Part shown: positions 28,741 through 38,600 of the stretch, one piece after another
Layout of the letters: each line of letters begins with the position of its first letter
Numbering within the stretch: position 1 is the stretch's first letter
Assembly: GCA_049273695.1 (NCBI GenBank)
Contig: JBASRE010000022.1
Location: 29,308-93,307, forward strand
Source of the DNA: UBA11740 sp049273695
GTDB taxonomy: Bacteria > Acidobacteriota > Blastocatellia > Pyrinomonadales > Pyrinomonadaceae
Length of the DNA: 64,000 bases
Reading direction: 5' to 3'
The notes under the pieces: model-generated
Told to the model about the DNA's origin: nothing
What the model saw: only the letters and a program-made list of their open reading frames with translations
Databases searched by the model: none
Translations under genes and position numbers: made by a program

Positions 28741-28744
28741 GGCT

Positions 28745-29476
28745 ATGACGTATGCTTTGTTTGGCAAAGCCGCGGATCGATATGATTGGCACACTCCGCC
28801 TCATCATTACCAGGATGATCACGCTTTCGTCTTATCCAAATTTCCCAACAAAGGTTGTCGGATTCTTGACGTCGGGTGCGGAACAGGAGTGTTCCTGGAA
28901 AGAGCAGTCAACGCTGGAATCGATGCCATCGGCATTGATGCTTCACCTGAGATGATTTCGGTTGCTGCGAAACGAGTGGATTCGGACCGTGTCCGAATTG
29001 CTCGCATGCAGGAACTCAAAGAAGCCGAAATCTATGACGGTATAGTCTCACTGAGCTGGTCGTTTAATTACGTCGACTCGTTTGCAGAAGCTACGGACGT
29101 CTTGACTCGTTTCTTCAACGCGCTGAAACCGGGAGGGCGCCTCATCCTTCAGATCGCCCACGCACCGAACGCTACGGGGGCGCTCAATGAGGATAGAGAG
29201 CCTGGACCGGATGGCCAATCTGACGATGTTCTCTTTCTTTACCGCTTCAGTCAGGTCAGAGATTGTCCGGGTGAGATGCGAGCGCAGTACGTGTATGGAT
29301 GCAAGAGCCGATCGGAGTTGCTTTCCGAGGAACACATACTAAACGCAGCAGATGCAAACGAAGTTGCCGCACGCTTAATTGATGTTGGGTTTAACGGAGT
29401 GGAACTCCTTGACTCATGGCGAGGTGAACCACTGGCGAGTTCAGTGAGCGCGTTTCTTCTCGCATCACGTCCTTGA
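28745..29476 (+). CDS. Class I SAM-dependent methyltransferase
   Basis: A 243-residue methyltransferase. Motif I is RILDVGCGTGVFLERAV, the acidic loop GIDASPEM, then a DGIVSLSWSFNYVD segment and LKPGGRLILQIAHA typical of the family's strand 5 region. It begins 4 nt after the UvrA-like gene and closes the operon. It is distinct in sequence from the first methyltransferase, so at least two methylations are expected in the pathway. It converges on the oxygenase gene on the minus strand. Confidence 0.8.
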   Translation: MTYALFGKAADRYDWHTPPHHYQDDHAFVLSKFPNKGCRILDVGCGTGVFLERAVNAGIDAIGIDASPEMISVAAKRVDSDRVRIARMQELKEAEIYDGIVSLSWSFNYVDSFAEATDVLTRFFNALKPGGRLILQIAHAPNATGALNEDREPGPDGQSDDVLFLYRFSQVRDCPGEMRAQYVYGCKSRSELLSEEHILNAADANEVAARLIDVGFNGVELLDSWRGEPLASSVSAFLLASRP

Positions 29477-29497
29477 GCCATCTTTGAAATGCATTTG

Positions 29498-30289
29498 TTA
29501 AAGAGGCTGATGGAGTCGCTTAACAAAACAAAGCAATGCCTGCCGACGACGTTCCTTTGGCCCGGTTACGGTTTGCGGTGACCGATCGTGCAAACTCAAA
29601 CCGTTGTGTGCGATTAGTAGGGAACCGGTTTTTGCTGGTAAAACCACCCGAACTGCGTTTGCCGCTTCTTCAATTTGCGCAACAATGTCTTTCGTTCGTT
29701 CCGGGACTTTGCCAAAGCGAAGCCAAGCGCCATCTTCAAGTGCCGGCCCATAGAATCGCAGGATCTCAGCGCCAGTGCTGCTACTTCCTTTTACGATGAC
29801 TCGAAACTGACGCCAGCTACCTGCATCACGATAGCCAAACGGGTGAGCGCGTTCCCTTAAGTCGGCCACTAGGCGCTTTCCCTCGCGGGACTCGCAGAGT
29901 TTCGCAATCACGGCTGCAGATGAGGCAACCCACCACGCCCCATGATCTGGTCCGTTGGGATCCTGACGTAGAATCCATGACAAACTTAATTGCGGTCTTC
30001 CCGCTTGCGTCGAAAAATCATTGTGCCAACGAATTGGTACTTGACGATCAAATGGACGCCATCGAGGTGCAGCTGCTAGTGGTTTCGTTGGAATAAATGG
30101 CTGAGCACTTTCAGCTCCAGAAGGAACGTAGACATTGCCGAGTTGGTTTGCAGTTGCTACGAACTCTTCAGCATTTTCTACGTTGCGGCAAAACTTCGGC
30201 TCGTAGTAATAGCCAAATGCCCGCAGACTGCAATGCACTTTCTGAATCCATACAGTCGTTTGGTTTGCCGCGAAGAAAGTGAATGTCAT
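29498..30289 (-). CDS. Fe(II)/2-oxoglutarate-dependent oxygenase, last gene of the RADAR-like operon
   Basis: A 263-residue oxygenase. The iron triad starts with IRWHNDFSTQ (HxD) and continues with GSLLIAHNGLSLHDRS (distal His); an arginine follows in RRRQALLCF. The N-terminal 60 residues are less typical. It overlaps the adenosine-deaminase-like gene by the ATGA of stop and start, so it is translationally coupled to it. It is a second oxygenase within 5 kb of a divergent one on the opposite strand, and similar only at motif level. Its role in the operon is unknown. Confidence 0.72.
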   Translation of the reverse strand: MTFTFFAANQTTVWIQKVHCSLRAFGYYYEPKFCRNVENAEEFVATANQLGNVYVPSGAESAQPFIPTKPLAAAPRWRPFDRQVPIRWHNDFSTQAGRPQLSLSWILRQDPNGPDHGAWWVASSAAVIAKLCESREGKRLVADLRERAHPFGYRDAGSWRQFRVIVKGSSSTGAEILRFYGPALEDGAWLRFGKVPERTKDIVAQIEEAANAVRVVLPAKTGSLLIAHNGLSLHDRSPQTVTGPKERRRQALLCFVKRLHQPL

Positions 30290-33174
30290 GGCGGACTCCC
30301 AGGGCGCTCCAGCCTCATGAGATTAGGCACTCTGAGAGACTGAGAAATTTGCGCCACCTCCGGCGCGAGGGTGAAACGCGCTCGCATGCCGGCCTCCCGA
30401 ACCTCATCAATCCACTTCACCGCTACTTCGTGGGTTTCTTCTCCAAGGACGATTGCGTCGAAGAGGAGCTGGTATTCGTGGGGTAACGTTGTCGCGAAAG
30501 TCAGCGGGTTGTCGCTACCAATGCAGATTGAAAGGGGAGATGAGTTCGCGGTACCGGCCACTGGGCGCATTCTCCAAAGCGGATGGTTCTTGAAGTCAAT
30601 AAGGTCCCCAATCAGCAGATTAGAAGATGGGTTGACTTCGATAGTTACGCAAAGCTTTCCGATCCTCTGCTTCAGACACTTTTGAAGCTCAGCTAGTGCT
30701 CCGCTCTCATGCTTAAGGTTGCGCAGATCGATGGTTTCTAACACTCGTCCCCGGCGCCAAACCTCTTTATTGCACAAGTAGTCATACAACATCCGTTGCC
30801 CGTGCCGTGTGACTTCTCCCGAATCCTTGTGGAGATCGTCTCGCTGTTTGCGCAGCCGCCGGCCCGCTTGATCAGGAAACCCTGCATCCCTAAGCGCTTG
30901 ATCAGTATGAAGCAGGTCCCAAAAAGCGGCGAGGTCCTCGGGCGCATAAGATTGGCCATCATAAGCTTCGAAAATATGACGGGCAAGCCGAACGATCTCA
31001 CTCCTCACATACGCGAGCCGCTTACTGGTCACATCCACGCTGTGCTTCGCGTAACAACTCCATTCCCACACCAAATCGAACAAGCGCTCCTCGCGCGTTT
31101 GCACTACACGGCCAGTGCTGCTGCACCATGATGCGGCGTCAATGCCCAAGGCCAACGCATGTCCCAATCGGTCGCCTTCCTGAAGGCCCAAGTAAGTAAT
31201 CGTGTTATCTATTCGGCGAAGACCTGCCATTAGATGAATAAAGTCCTCGCCGGCATGGACACTGGTGCGGAGCGGCGGAATAGCGAACGCGCCTCGCCTC
31301 TTGAGGTGGATTGAGGCCTGCTGTCCTGCTTCACGAACCCAACGCACCAACGGCGCCATCACCCAAAGCGGCACGCCGGCTTCGTCCGTGCAAAGATCGA
31401 CGCCTCTTACAGTGCGTAAGGCAAACGGATACTTTTGAAAGACACTAACCAGGGCCTGCGCATGGCTTCGCTGCTCCATGTAGAACCTTGCAAACCGAAA
31501 GCCAGTAGGATTCCCAGCGTGCTTAATACGCTTGGCCCCAGCTGATCCATGAATGCCTAATGATCCTGGAAACGAATTGTCCAAACCGAAGGCATTCGGT
31601 TTGCCTGCCTCCCAGCCACCACCACGTTTGCGAGAGAAATGAAACACGCCTCCCACTTCGAATTCTGCGGTGACGGTCTTCTCATTGGTTCGAAAAAAAC
31701 GAAATTCGGAGCCCATAGCTTGCGGAAGCGCGGACTTTTCCAGATCGCGTATAAGATCCAAGCAGACCAACTCACTCTTGTCAGTCCCCAATCGAACTTC
31801 AAGAGATCGCAAACCGGCACCCGCACCAGTAATCCGTGCCGCCGTACTTGCAAGTACACTATTCGAGAGGTTCTTTCGCAGTGCCTTGATCCGCGCGAAG
31901 AAGCGTACAAACCACTGTAAACCTGGAGTTAAAGGCCTTTGGACAACATGCCGGTACAACAAACAACGGACGCGCATGATCTGCCAGAACAGGCGGGAAA
32001 AATCAGTATCCCTCAAGCCTTTTCTTTCATCCTCTTCTATCCGCAAAAGAGCGGTCTCAACAAAGAGAGTTTCAGGGCTCGCGCCTTCAGTTGGACGCCA
32101 GCCGACAACCTTTGCCAGCGGGTCGTTTCCAAAAACGTCATGACGGCTTTCGGGTTCCTGCAGCGCTCGCAACGTCCTCCTGCCAACATAGCTACCACTG
32201 AGTAGGTCGGGTGGGCGAATCAGCCTGCGGTATATTGCCCGCGTCTGAGCAAACCGTTTGGCAAGATGCTCAGAAGGCTCCGCAGCAAATCGTGGTCGCG
32301 GCCTTCCTTGCCATCTTCCATTCCTCAAGTCGGAGAGTGTGGCTGCAAGGCGTTGGCACTCAACAACGTCAAGTCGAACATCTGGACGATCACGTGAGAA
32401 TTTCGTTAGCTCATCGAGCGAGTTTTTGGAGGGCAAACCGTTGTTTAGCCATTCAGCCAGGACGAGTCGAGCGACGGCTGCATACATAAGCCATCCGGAG
32501 AGATCGCGTCCATCATTAAAGCAAGCGCCGGGGCTCTCAAAATCACAATGATTGCTCTCACTTCCGGCCAGACTACGCATCAATGCCGCCCAGACAAGCG
32601 AAAAATCTATCGCCGCGCCGAGATGAAGATGTGTCTCAGCGAACCCGAAATCGCGCAACATAGTGTCGACATTCGGATTAAGGCAGAACGGATTTGCATC
32701 CGGGTCAACTACTCCCCTTGCCACTCGCAAAAGATCCGGAGGGAATGCTTGGCACATCCAACTCCAACGCAGGCGTCCTTCAGCCCCTGCACGTTCTCGT
32801 ATGTCCCCATCGGCACCCGTGGCTTCGACAATAGGCCGCCCCTGAATATCAACGTAGTTTTCAGCCAATCGTCGCACGTAACTGACCAGCGACACTGTTT
32901 GATACGCGTTGGCGAACTTATTCGAGCCTTGGTGCAGGCTTGAGCTATCAAACCATAACTTGTCACGGATCGCTGACGCCTCATCAAGCGGAAGCGATGG
33001 AAGCGCCCCAACTAGTTCTCGTTCCGCGGCGCGCCACAACGCGTCGTCACCGCTGACTAATGGATTGAGTGAGGTTACGCCGCGGCGGAAACTCGTTTCC
33101 GAAACAATCGGAAACGCAGCCATCTCAGCTTCTATATGCTCGAATGGAATCGTGGCGAGCCGTGGAGCGCTCAT
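30286..33174 (-). CDS. rdrB: RdrB-like adenosine deaminase (RADAR-type)
   Basis: A 962-residue amidohydrolase. All adenosine-deaminase metal and catalytic motifs can be read: FAETHLHLGAA (HxH), TSVHAGEDF (His-Ala-Gly-Glu), GDRLGHALALG and CIGSDNPLTFA (aspartate ligand), with EVNPSSNLL near it. The first 180 and middle regions are helical insertions. It overlaps an upstream ATPase by 4 bp (stop/start ATGA). Paired with an ATPase and of this size, it fits RdrB of RADAR, which deaminates adenosine nucleotides during phage infection. Against this, RdrA here is somewhat short (719 residues). Confidence 0.75.
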   Translation of the reverse strand: MSAPRLATIPFEHIEAEMAAFPIVSETSFRRGVTSLNPLVSGDDALWRAAERELVGALPSLPLDEASAIRDKLWFDSSSLHQGSNKFANAYQTVSLVSYVRRLAENYVDIQGRPIVEATGADGDIRERAGAEGRLRWSWMCQAFPPDLLRVARGVVDPDANPFCLNPNVDTMLRDFGFAETHLHLGAAIDFSLVWAALMRSLAGSESNHCDFESPGACFNDGRDLSGWLMYAAVARLVLAEWLNNGLPSKNSLDELTKFSRDRPDVRLDVVECQRLAATLSDLRNGRWQGRPRPRFAAEPSEHLAKRFAQTRAIYRRLIRPPDLLSGSYVGRRTLRALQEPESRHDVFGNDPLAKVVGWRPTEGASPETLFVETALLRIEEDERKGLRDTDFSRLFWQIMRVRCLLYRHVVQRPLTPGLQWFVRFFARIKALRKNLSNSVLASTAARITGAGAGLRSLEVRLGTDKSELVCLDLIRDLEKSALPQAMGSEFRFFRTNEKTVTAEFEVGGVFHFSRKRGGGWEAGKPNAFGLDNSFPGSLGIHGSAGAKRIKHAGNPTGFRFARFYMEQRSHAQALVSVFQKYPFALRTVRGVDLCTDEAGVPLWVMAPLVRWVREAGQQASIHLKRRGAFAIPPLRTSVHAGEDFIHLMAGLRRIDNTITYLGLQEGDRLGHALALGIDAASWCSSTGRVVQTREERLFDLVWEWSCYAKHSVDVTSKRLAYVRSEIVRLARHIFEAYDGQSYAPEDLAAFWDLLHTDQALRDAGFPDQAGRRLRKQRDDLHKDSGEVTRHGQRMLYDYLCNKEVWRRGRVLETIDLRNLKHESGALAELQKCLKQRIGKLCVTIEVNPSSNLLIGDLIDFKNHPLWRMRPVAGTANSSPLSICIGSDNPLTFATTLPHEYQLLFDAIVLGEETHEVAVKWIDEVREAGMRARFTLAPEVAQISQSLRVPNLMRLERPGSPP

Positions 33175-35330
33175 GGTTTCCGCCTGCGAGATCTATGACT
33201 TGGCGGAGCTTTTGTCTTAAATTTCCTAACATTCGCGACCCACTCTCGATGTTCGACATCTTGAGGACTGGCTTTGTTCGATTTCGCCAGATGTTTCTCA
33301 AACCAGTCTTCGTCTCGGGCCGCGAACTCTGCATAGGAACGATCATCCATTGTGCGACCCGCCAGAAGCCAGAGGCTGATAAGCCTCTCAACCTGCTTTT
33401 CTTCCTCAGCTACAGGGCGATTGTTATGCCAATCAACACCACTATTCCAAACATAGAAGAAACGATCTAGCTGTTTATAGGATCTTAAGTGCGGCATCGG
33501 GAAATGTGTGTACCCTGATCGATCGTCGAAAACAAACCACCCGAGATCAGTGGGCGGCCCCAACTCGGACTCCTCCTTCCGTTCTTGATGCTGTTCGTTT
33601 AGCAGGTCACACAGTTTTTCAACGGGGCTTCCATTCACATTTCCATTCCAGCTGAACGAGAGATCATGCCATAGCGCGATCCATGCGGCGGGTCGCGGTG
33701 GCAACTTGTTGGTTGTATCCGAAGGATCCTTGAGTTGTTCGTTAACGCCGACCTTCACCGTCCAAGAACGTTGTTTACGGAACCATAGACGCCTGCGGGT
33801 TTTTGACTTGACAGTTGGCGTCCATTGACCGGTCTCCGGATCCAATTGCAGGTTCTTTAGATCAAGTTCCCGGTCGAAATAATGACGCGTCGGGAAGATA
33901 TTCAAGAGTGCAGTTTGTTCCTGATCGTCAAGGAAACTCTGTTCATCTACTACGTATCGTGCGAACTCCTCAACAAGCCTAAGAACCGGAGCCTGATCAT
34001 CCTGGTTCCTGGGGATATTCAACGCAAACCAGAGATCCATAATCTCCCGTGGTGTGGCGTCAAGGATCTGGAGAGCGGTGTAAGCTGCTTGCGCACCCTT
34101 CCGCTGCTCATCCTGTCGCTTCCTAGCTTCGCGATTTTCCTCACTTGATTCTGGTGGCGGAGTACCCGGTCCGTCATTAGCGATCTCAGGTTCACTCTCC
34201 TCAAGAGGCGGTGAGACAAGGAAGGTAAGAAGATCATCGCTCGGTAAGGATCCCGATGCTCGATCTAAAGGCGTTTCTCTCAACAGGCTCTTGAGCGGTT
34301 TTGCTTCGGGGAATTGGTAAGGCTTGAATTGCAGCGCTTCGTCCCAGTCCATAGCTTCAATTTCTGCCCGCTGCCCCGGTGGTAAAAGTTTGCGCAAGTA
34401 ACGCGCCCGCAGCTCCCTCGCACGCGCCAATGCTTGATTCAAACGGGCGCGCATCGATGTGAAGGTCCTCGCACCGGCAACAGCTGTCCAGTCCGCTAAT
34501 GCTTTCTCCGTAAATAACGCCTCAACTGTCTTTATGTCTCCAAGCAACAAAAAGAACAGTCGAGGCACCGAAATCATTCTTAGGAGACGTAGCAGCTGAA
34601 GTGAAGCATCAGGCTTTAGGTATAGGTCTTCGACTGGGAGTACAAAGAGAGTGCTCTCATCACAACCGCAACATCGATTCTTGGCAAGCCTATCGAGCGC
34701 TTGCTTCAGTCGAGTGTTTACGCCAAGCCGCGCCCTCTGTGCGAGCATGACTTCTTCGGAATACGTTGCAGGATCTAAAGCTCCCGCACGCGCTTGGAGA
34801 TTTCCTTCCCAGGCAATTCCTATGTCGGTCGCGAGTTCTTCCAACTCCTTAATCGCTGCCCCGCACGGCTCTGAGAGACTACTGTCGGATCGCTGCAGAG
34901 CGTCAAACAGCCTAACCAGCACCGCCGCGAGCAAGTTGTCTCGCTCGTCGCCTGCAACTTCCAAGTCCAGCGGCTCAAGCCATTGAACGACCTTCTTCAG
35001 ATAGCTAAGCTGATGAGGGTTACTAAAGGATTTGCCATATTCTTCAAACTTCTCGCCAGCACTCGTCATTGTTTTAAGTGTCAAATAAACGGTGCTCTTT
35101 CCTGAGCCAGGCTCACCTGAAACGAAGAATAAACGACTAGCACGATTCGTATCGATTTCAGAGCGTGTTTGGCCTGTACCAGCACTTTCCGTCGAAGCAA
35201 TTTTCGCGTTGGCTGCAGTCTCGCACAGTGCCGGTATGATTCGATTTATCGCCTCCTTAGCCCGCCTTTGCAAATTTTCAAACGGAACTGGACCAGCCTC
35301 GGGTCTCAGTGACTTATAGCTATCAGGCAT
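33171..35330 (-). CDS. rdrA: RdrA-like STAND/AAA ATPase (RADAR-type)
   Basis: A 719-residue ATPase. Walker A is FFVSGEPGSGKSTVY near residue 72. VQWLEPLDLEV follows, then a Walker-B-like STLFVLPVEDLYL and a RLFFLLLGD strand. The C-terminal half is helical, with a charged linker (ESSEENREARKRQDEQ). A strong ribosome site GAGGAGG precedes its ATG and its stop overlaps the deaminase start, so it is first in the operon. Size and context fit RdrA, which assembles with RdrB; shorter than usual RdrA, so it may be a divergent subtype. Confidence 0.7.
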   Translation of the reverse strand: MPDSYKSLRPEAGPVPFENLQRRAKEAINRIIPALCETAANAKIASTESAGTGQTRSEIDTNRASRLFFVSGEPGSGKSTVYLTLKTMTSAGEKFEEYGKSFSNPHQLSYLKKVVQWLEPLDLEVAGDERDNLLAAVLVRLFDALQRSDSSLSEPCGAAIKELEELATDIGIAWEGNLQARAGALDPATYSEEVMLAQRARLGVNTRLKQALDRLAKNRCCGCDESTLFVLPVEDLYLKPDASLQLLRLLRMISVPRLFFLLLGDIKTVEALFTEKALADWTAVAGARTFTSMRARLNQALARARELRARYLRKLLPPGQRAEIEAMDWDEALQFKPYQFPEAKPLKSLLRETPLDRASGSLPSDDLLTFLVSPPLEESEPEIANDGPGTPPPESSEENREARKRQDEQRKGAQAAYTALQILDATPREIMDLWFALNIPRNQDDQAPVLRLVEEFARYVVDEQSFLDDQEQTALLNIFPTRHYFDRELDLKNLQLDPETGQWTPTVKSKTRRRLWFRKQRSWTVKVGVNEQLKDPSDTTNKLPPRPAAWIALWHDLSFSWNGNVNGSPVEKLCDLLNEQHQERKEESELGPPTDLGWFVFDDRSGYTHFPMPHLRSYKQLDRFFYVWNSGVDWHNNRPVAEEEKQVERLISLWLLAGRTMDDRSYAEFAARDEDWFEKHLAKSNKASPQDVEHREWVANVRKFKTKAPPSHRSRRRKP

Positions 35331-35697
35331 TACTCGGCCTCCTCATAAGGTAACGGGCTGCCCCTACGAACCTATGTATTTTCTTGATGCGAGGTGCGTA
35401 GGTTGCGAGTTCAATTCTTTCGAACTCGTAGATCGCCGCATTGGGACGTGAAGTAGACTAGTACTGTTTACCCGGAATGCGCAATGCTATGATGTGAGGT
35501 ATTCCCGGGCGGTTCAATGCTGCAATTTATATGAGATTTCTGGTAGAGATCGCGTCAATCTCGTATGCCGATGTCGAAGACCTTCAACGTAGAGCGGTCC
35601 GTGAACGACCCAATCTTGACTAACAAAAGACAGCCTGCTACCACTGAAGGACGGAAAGACGTTCGAGAGTTCTATGTGGGCGGCAATTGTGGGAAAA
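35331..35697. other. Gene-free region between two minus-strand operons
   Basis: About 370 bases between the RADAR-like ATPase start and the end of the NACHT gene. It must contain the operon promoter. I see no supported gene, clear terminator or repeat. Confidence 0.4.
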
Positions 35698-38600
35698 TTA
35701 TTTCCCGAACTTAACGCCCACTCGTCGGACGTTCGCGGCAGTAAATGGCTCGCCTCGAAACTCGATTTGCTTAGCGAAAGGACCAACTAAGCGTAGGTAT
35801 TCTGTTACATTCATCCAGCGAATCTTACCATTAGACTCGCGTATCACGAGGAAGACGGGGTGGGCTTGAGCTAACCAATATTTTGCGTGGCGCGGCTTCT
35901 TGAGCGTGAATATTTCTTTGCTGTCGCTCTTACGTATGTAAAGATGAGAGTCTCCGGATTTGAGCTGCAGATAGATTTTTTGACCCGTGCCCCTGCCTTT
36001 CCTATTTCTAAACTCGATCTCACCGTCCACGCCTTCGTCATACTTCAGGACTTCTCGAAAAAAATGACCCGCTGAAGCCACAATGCTCATAACCTCACCA
36101 GCCAACACGCCCTCGCGACTTTCATTATCCGTCGGAAACGGCTCGCCTTTGCCGGTCAGGTAACCCAAGACTTCCAGTTTTCGCGTAAATGCCTCCTTGG
36201 CTTCCTGCGCGGTAGTTCGCACCAGATCGTCGGGATCCGATTCAGCGAGTAGAGTTATTTGGGTCACTAAGCGTGGATCGACGCAGTAATAAGGGATATA
36301 GGTGACCGCCTTACGACGAACAAAGGGATTTTTGTGTGTGAGGGCAGCGGGTAACTCTTCTGCGATGACGCTGGGGTCGAAATTTCGTAACGCGAGTGCT
36401 GCCTCCTCACTTCCGCTTTGCTTTTGAAACGCCTCGACCAACGGCACAATCGCTCGTTCGTCTCTGATTCTTCCCAACGCCTCGGCAGCGCGCATCTGAT
36501 CCAATCCATCTCCCTCGCGCAGAAGCTCAATCAATCGTAATGTTGCGCATTTGTCTCCGATCAAGCCCAGCGCCTCTGCTGCTGCCCAAGCGATGTTCCT
36601 TGCATCGTCGAAGATCCGCAGCACGGGTTCGACTGCGCGATTATCTCCAATTTTTCCTAAAGCGATCGCGGCGCTCGCGGTACCGTCCCCGCCCCCATGT
36701 TTTTGTAATAGGTGAAGCAGAGATTGAACGACTTCTTCTTCTCTGAAGTGTCCTAATGCTTCGGCGGCAGCGCCCACGGCGATACCCCTATGACTAGAAG
36801 CAAGGTCCAAATGATTCTTATAGTCAACAGCAACAAGCAACGCCGGAACGGCCCTGCTGTCTGCGGCGATACCCAGAGCAAACGCCGCGTGTTGTCGAAC
36901 AAATGGATCAGGGTCTCGAAGACGTTGGATAAAAACGTCAACGAATTGCGTTCGATCTATTTTGACTAGAGAATCAATAGCAGCGCAACGTACGTGACCA
37001 ATGGGATGCACCAGGGCGCTCAGCAAAAAGCGTATTGCTTTTTCGCCGCCACACTGCCCAACTGCTGTTACTGTTGTAAAGCATACCTTGGAATTGCAAA
37101 GCATGGACAAGGCCCGCTCTCCGCCAATGAAGCCCAGGGCTTCGAGTGCCTTGAGGCGGACCTCTGCTTCCTCATTCGCCAAAATGCCTTCGATCAGATC
37201 CAGCGTTATCTCTCTTCCCGCGATTCCAAGCCAAAAAATTGCGATCGAGCGCGATGCAGTATTTCCACACTGCAACAGATCAAGGAGAGCCAGCATTCCC
37301 TCTTTAGAGCTGATGTTCACGATGGCGCGTGCTGCAGCTTTGACTACCTCAAGATCGTCGTCCCTCAAGGCGGTTGTTAATGCGGGCACTGACTTCGAAT
37401 CTCGAAGCTCTCCCAGCCAATAAGCCGCTTTGCGTCTTACAAATTCTGCTTTGTCCTTCAGAGCTGACTCTAAGAGTGTCCTGGCCTTTTCTCCACCAAG
37501 TCGTCCCAGCAAATCGGCAGTCTTCATTCGCGTATAGTCAAACTGGTTCTGATTCAGAAACTTCTCCAACGGCTCTGCAAGCACGTTTAGATACCGATGT
37601 GGGCTACCAGTGAAGCTCTTGGAGATCAGCTCGAAATACGCTTTGCTTTCGACTCTGTACTCAAAAAGCAAGTTGACCAATCGTTCCTCGATCTTTGCCA
37701 ATCTTTCTTCATTTAGGCTTGCCCCGTAGACCAAACCGCGAGCGCGAAGACGGAAATTTGCAAATGTTAGAGACTCGGGCAACGTCTCGAGTTCTTCGTA
37801 AAGGCAGTTCGATTTCGATGAGGCACCTAACATCATTGGTAATACTTCCATCTCAACAACGGTCGGATTGTGATAAGAGAGACAGAAAAGTCTCAGTCCC
37901 TCAAGTTCGTTGATCTGATGAAAGGCCGCGAAGTAACACGCGGCTAAATACTCTTGCAGCGTCAAGTGCGTGAAGGCGAAGGTTTCCGCTCCAACTTCAC
38001 GGACCAAAGCAGTTGCCAAAATGTCGTCAGCCAAGGCGCGCGGATCACGCGAGGAGCGTTCTTGCGCCAGGAAGTCCAATGCTTTTTGTTTGAGTAAGTC
38101 GTAGCTGAAAACAACTCTTCTGGGTTCCGGGTCTTCACGGTCTAACGAGTCGCGGATCAAAAGGTCGAAGGCCAGAGACTTTAGGAAGTCCAAACGTAGT
38201 CTTTTATCCGGGAAGTTAAACTGACGGTTGACCGACTTTGAGCGGTCTAATTCATGAGCAAGATCGGCCACAACGGCTTCATAAATCTTGAGCGGTTCAT
38301 CAGTTAGCCTCTTTTCTCTGGATAAGCGCAGGACTATGCCAAGCAGCAACGGAACGCTAAGCATCTCCATCAGCGCAGGTTTCGTACGCAGCTTTTTAAA
38401 CAGACCATATGCGGCTGGATCATTGGGATAGTAATAAGTTAGAAAAGCTTCAATTTGGTGTTGACTAAGCGGTTCGATCTCAAATTCCTGAAGTCTTTCG
38501 TTGCCAAGCTTGCCGAGAGCGTAAGCGCGCGTCGATATCAAAAGGGTGTTGTTAGAAAATGCCGAAGTGAATTCACTGATACACTTATTCAATCTGATCT

